From Phoronis ovalis (lineage: Eukaryota > Phoronida > Phoronidae), in the NCBI GenBank assembly GCA_028565635.1, contig JAOXYB010052790.1:1-11483 (forward strand): a DNA stretch of 11,483 nucleotides. The letters run 5' to 3'. The translations under genes and the position numbers were made by a program. Below the pieces are notes generated by a model. That model was not told where the DNA came from. It was given only the letters and a program-made list of their open reading frames with translations, and did no database searches. The stretch's first letter is position 1. Each line of letters starts with the position of its first letter. Below are positions 8,211 to 11,483 of this stretch, piece by piece.

Positions 8211-10064
8211 GTATAGTTAAGACTTTTTCAGTTTTAGTGTTAAAAGAAAAAAAAATTTAAAAAGCAATCGTACCCTTTAAAGGTTTAAAAAAATGAAAAC
8301 ACCAAATTTGATGCGGTTGTGTCGGTTAAAAAAGGGTTTATTGGTTTGGCCTTACGGACCGCATTTTCATTTCAGCCACCTGATTCAGCCACTAGCCTAA
8401 AAATTTCAACATCTTTTTAGCTGTGTATGGAGTAGAGGTGTCTTTTCCAGATAGTGGAGCTTCAGCTAACCTCTGATAATGACAATAATTTCTAAAACTG
8501 TTTTCCTGGAAATCTGATAGTTAAAACAAGTCATATTTGTGTGCTAGCTGTTTATCATTGTTAGTTTAAAAATAGTAGTTGAAATATTTATACCAGGGAT
8601 TCAATAATTGTCTTGTGTGAGGGTAATTAAACACAATGTCAGTTATTTAACTACTAGTACATGTAGGTAATTGTGGGGTAGGTAAGTAAAAATTGACAAC
8701 AAATCCCCAGATTAACCACATGTAATGTATGTTAATTGCTGCATGACTAATTTAGAAATCTGCTGAAGCAACTAACACAAATTAAACTTAGTGAGTCCAG
8801 TGCAACATTGAAACTCAGAACTAATTAGTGCCTAGTATCTATTTAAAATATAACAGGGAATGAGTACAGATGCCAACTCGCCCATATAATCAACGAGTTT
8901 CATGATTTTGTACCTTGTCTCCAGAATTGGAAACCAAATCTCCAGATAACAGGAAAAACAGCTCAAAATTACAAACAAAAGTCTAAATTAAGGCCCATAT
9001 ACAGACCACCATGCCCTTGCCGGGTGGAGGAACTTCTTCCTATTGCTTTCATCTCTCACACAGCACATTGGAAGCCCTAGTTCCTCCAGACTATCTCCTT
9101 GAGGTACCATCTCTGCATGAGAGCGTACATATAACTTATCCTCAACTTTTAATTTCAATGTCAATCTGAATAGGAACCCTAACTCATTGATGGTTTATTT
9201 CAACCTGTTGTAATTAAGACCCAAAAGTTTGTTGGAAAAAAATGTGAAGAGCACTATAATTATAGACAGGATTAACGATAAACAAATTTCAGCATGAAAC
9301 GAAGCAGGATCACATGTTCAAAAATATGTCCACTTTTTCATTTTTATTTACAATAAAATTATGTGCATCAACAAATCAAAGACATAAAACATGATGAAAC
9401 AAATCCTGCTGTGGAAATTTTCCACTGGAAAACCATGTTAATTTTTCTTCGACTCATCTTTGACTAACAAATAAAAAACCCAATGTACATTTGGACAAGC
9501 ATGAAGAATTTTAAAACATGTTGCAATCTTCTCCAATATATATAATGTTCGATTTTTTGATAAATTGTTCATAATTTATTAACAAGACATTAAGAATTGA
9601 AGTATATTATATGCGTACCTGTAAAATCAATGCAATAATAAGTCAATTACAAAATGGCAAGTACAAGATGTATTTGTACCTCCATAAATCTATGACCACC
9701 TTGCCATCTCTTTTTCTGCAAACATGGAACAAATGTATTGTCCAATATCTCAATATATAAATGTCCGTCCATAATCCTATCACCCTACACCTGTCACTGT
9801 GCTAACTCAATCCACACCCGAGCAGTTTCCATGATATCATTTGAAACTGGTAACTGCGGTGATTAATTAATAAGTTACTGTAACATTTCTTGTTTTCTCC
9901 ATTCGGTTATTGCTATTTAAATTGTAAATATCAATGAGTTAATTTTGTAAATGTTCTTATATATTCAGGTTCAATTTCAGGTAATTTATAAAAACTGTAA
10001 TCGGGTAATTCTGCAAAATCCTATTGTACTATACATTTATCCTGATTTATGTGTATAATTCTAG
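8211..10064. other. Region without a certain gene between the LINE remnant and the plus-strand exons
   Basis: Mostly AT-rich non-coding DNA. It contains an A-rich stretch (8243-8262), a 7-bp inverted repeat ATGCGGT/ACCGCAT (8311-8317 and 8358-8364), and a patch of higher GC at about 8990-9125 with an open minus-strand frame (separate entry). Upstream exons of the plus-strand gene ending at 10602 and the missing first TRPA1 exon could lie here, but I could not support either. Confidence 0.5.
8991..9194 (-). other. Unassigned stop-free minus-strand frame, 68 codons
   Basis: The frame is open from 9194 down to 8991, between a TAA at 9195-9197 and a TAA at 8988-8990, with no early ATG. It reads LTLKLKVEDKLYVRSHAEM, then QGDSLEELGLPMCCVRDESN, then KKFLHPARAWWSVYGP, which is more protein-like than the surrounding intron translations. 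GC content is above its neighbours. It shows no ankyrin pattern, so it is not an obvious TRPA1 exon, and I do not recognise a domain. A plus-strand frame across the same patch is also largely open, as expected for GC-richer DNA. It could be an exon, a repeat fragment or chance. Confidence 0.2.
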
Positions 10065-10247
10065 TGAATCAACAAACTCTTCAAGAAAATCGAAATCTCA
10101 ACCGTATACCTCCAGTTGTAGTGGCAGGACTCCTTACTCTTGATCTGGTGGTTGAGACTTTTAGAACGGAAATCCTCAAGACATGTACAGTGAAAGACAA
10201 AGGTGCATCTCAAAAGCTTGATGAGGATAAGATGCAACACATCAAAG
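10065..10247 (+). CDS. Penultimate coding exon of an unrecognised plus-strand gene
   Basis: This 183-nt exon lies between an acceptor (TGTGTATAATTCTAG) and a donor (GTATTA). It starts with two bases completing a split codon, has 60 full codons, and leaves one base that is completed by the next exon. It encodes NRNLNRIPPVVVAGLLTL, DLVVETFRTEILKTC and SQKLDEDKMQHIK. Codon use and GC content are higher than in flanking DNA, which supports coding. The LLTLDLVVETFRTEIL helix followed by a short loop and LDEDKMQHI vaguely recalls a histone-fold helix-loop-helix, but this is a weak impression. Upstream exons were not found. An ATG at 10049 in the same frame lies in the intron and is not preferred. 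Confidence 0.6.
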
Positions 10248-10486
10248 GTATTAACTGTGCATGTGGCTAACATTTTTTTCAGATGTTTTGGAATTCTATA
10301 AGTTAGTTTTATTTAAGTTTGTTATAAATCTAAGTTTGCACGGTACCAATCCATTGTTAATTGCCGATCTATAATTTCTTATAATACTAATACGCTTGCA
10401 TATCATACAATTTCATATTGACTTTTGCTTGGTACCAGGCATTTTTACATTACAATGATAAATTGATTATTTTTTTCCCATTTCAG

Positions 10487-10602
10487 CTAAACTTCATAAC
10501 GGATTAGGTTCAAGAATACAAATCGGAACTTTTGACAGTGCGGTGTGGCAAAAATGTTTAGAATCCATATCGTTAAAATGCAAGAAGTTGAGAAGGACAT
10601 GA
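10487..10602 (+). CDS. Last coding exon of the unrecognised plus-strand gene
   Basis: A strong acceptor (TTTTTTTCCCATTTCAG) precedes CT, which completes GCT with the G left by the previous exon. Thirty-seven more codons follow, then TGA at 10600-10602. The product ends LGSRIQIGTFDSAVWQKCL and then SISLKCKKLRRT, giving a lysine/arginine-rich C-terminus that could be a nuclear localisation or nucleic-acid contact tail. Together the two exons give 98 residues of C-terminus. The short tail to AATAAA at 10646 makes a compact 3' UTR. I do not recognise the family; homology search of the joined exons is the decisive test. Confidence 0.6.
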
Positions 10603-10645
10603 AATTTGTTTTTCTTTTGTAAATATATGTATCCTAACTATTGTA

Positions 10646-10651
10646 AATAAA
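10646..10651 (+). terminator. Polyadenylation signal AATAAA of the plus-strand gene
   Basis: A canonical AATAAA lies 43 nt after the stop codon at 10600-10602. T/GT-rich sequence follows (TTGTGATCTTGAATTTTTGG, then TTGTCTGTTGCTG), as expected for a cleavage and polyadenylation site near 10665-10680. The position supports the reading of 10487-10602 as a terminal exon. Confidence 0.6.
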
Positions 10652-10680
10652 TACATTGTGATCTTGAATTTTTGGTTTAT

Positions 10681-11483
10681 TATTGTCTGTTGCTGTTAAT
10701 TAAAACTACAACAACTTTTTGCAAATACACAGTCAGCATGCAGTATCCTTGGCTAGATAATTTTTGAGCATCTCTACACAAATATATTTGAATTACACAA
10801 CAGGTTCATAATAACCAGTGATAAAATTATAGATCATTAAATGATAAACACAAAAAAATTAAACAAACAGCATAATCATGTAAAAAATCGATGCTTAATA
10901 TTTGCGGTTAAACTTCGACCTGGAAATAATATAACTAATCCTTAGTTGTAATTAATAGTCACTGCTTCGACGAACATCCCATAACACACCGGAGCTTAGT
11001 GCTTTGGGCTCGCATACATTGGAGCTAAGTCGGATTATATAATTTACAAACAAAGTCTTATTTCATGGATTTCAAAACGGCCAATTTCTAACCGGCCCGA
11101 ACCAGCCGTCCACGTTCCCGAAACGGCCGGCTAACGGCCTCAGAGTTGTGACCGGCCTTGAGGAACCGACCCAATCCGCCATCCGTTGATCTGTACATCA
11201 GGATCATTTTATCCAAAAATATTTGCAATATAGTATGATTTCAGCCATCAGGTTCTTATATCACAGGATACATTAATAGCCATTATAAGATGCTTGTCAT
11301 TGATTAGGGTCCTGGGGGGTTATTTGTGTTAATGGTGGGTCGATCCACATGCACGGACATAAAATACCCTGTTAAACAAGAAACCCCTTTGGTAGACATT
11401 TAGTAGCTGCAGGATGGAAATTTAGCGTTGATCGTAGTGGTAGTGGATTTGTGGGCTAGAAGTAACCTTGAGGAGTACTAATC
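10681..11483. other. Right flank without a visible gene, including a CpG-rich block
   Basis: 10681-10960 is plain AT-rich DNA. At about 10970-11190 the composition changes to GC- and CpG-rich. It has a spaced near-repeat GGAGCTTAGT/GGAGCTAAGT (10991-11000 and 11021-11030) and five (A/C)CGGCC words. Beyond 11200 the sequence is AT-rich again with scattered G-runs (for example about 11310-11320). No exon of TRPA1 or of the plus-strand gene could be supported here. Confidence 0.5.
11077..11157. repeat. Cluster of five (A/C)CGGCC motifs
   Basis: ACGGCC at 11077-11082, ACCGGCC at 11091-11097, ACGGCC at 11123-11128 and 11134-11139, and ACCGGCC at 11151-11157 are all in the same orientation, four of the five preceded by A or T. 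The surrounding 220 nt are much richer in CpG than the rest of the window. This could be a protein-binding array, a CpG-island-like promoter, or a fragment of an unrelated repeat; the sequence alone does not decide. Confidence 0.4.

Noticed and set aside
8311-8364. ATGCGGT/ACCGCAT inverted repeat after the LINE break as transposon termini
   Set aside because: It is 7 bp only, the flanks do not extend the match, and no target-site duplication is visible.
10061-10273. Minus-strand open frame opposite the plus-strand exon
   Set aside because: The plus strand has matching splice borders, phase continuity to a second exon and a poly(A) signal; the minus strand has none of these.
1-11483. CRISPR array, bacterial operon, prophage or toxin-antitoxin system
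   Set aside because: The window is clearly eukaryotic, with spliced genes and a LINE; no regularly spaced repeats or prokaryotic gene arrangement are present.

Overview
This is nuclear DNA from an animal. It is AT-rich, its genes are split by spliceosomal introns (186-1886 nt) with GT..AG borders, and it carries a CA microsatellite and a decayed non-LTR retrotransposon. The short TGACCT-rich intron repeats and the general look suggest a marine invertebrate, possibly a mollusc or other lophotrochozoan. That taxonomic guess is weak.

Left half, minus strand (449-5937): seven consecutive exons of a TRPA1-type ankyrin-repeat ion channel gene. The frames join without a stop across six introns and give 372 complete codons, about ten and a half ankyrin repeats. 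The 5' end of the gene lies to the right of 5937 and the 3' end, including the six-helix channel core, lies to the left of position 1. At the far left edge (1 to about 192) is a fragment that looks like an interspersed repeat.

Middle (about 6019-8210), plus strand: a dead LINE-type retrotransposon, antisense to the channel gene. ORF1, the endonuclease and the N-terminal half of the reverse transcriptase can be followed through many frameshifts and stops. The element breaks off around RT motif A, so its 3' half is missing. From 8211 to 10064 I see no certain gene, only a GC-richer patch with a 68-codon minus-strand open frame.

Right part: the last two coding exons of an unrecognised plus-strand gene (10065-10247 and 10487-10602), followed by an AATAAA signal at 10646. 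From there to the end the DNA looks non-coding, apart from a CpG-rich block at about 10970-11190 with five spaced (A/C)CGGCC motifs.

The channel's first exon was not found between 5938 and the right edge. Its first intron may therefore contain both the LINE and the tail of the plus-strand gene, giving a nested or overlapping antisense arrangement. Nothing here resembles a prokaryotic operon, CRISPR array or defence island, and I do not see a clearly new biological system.
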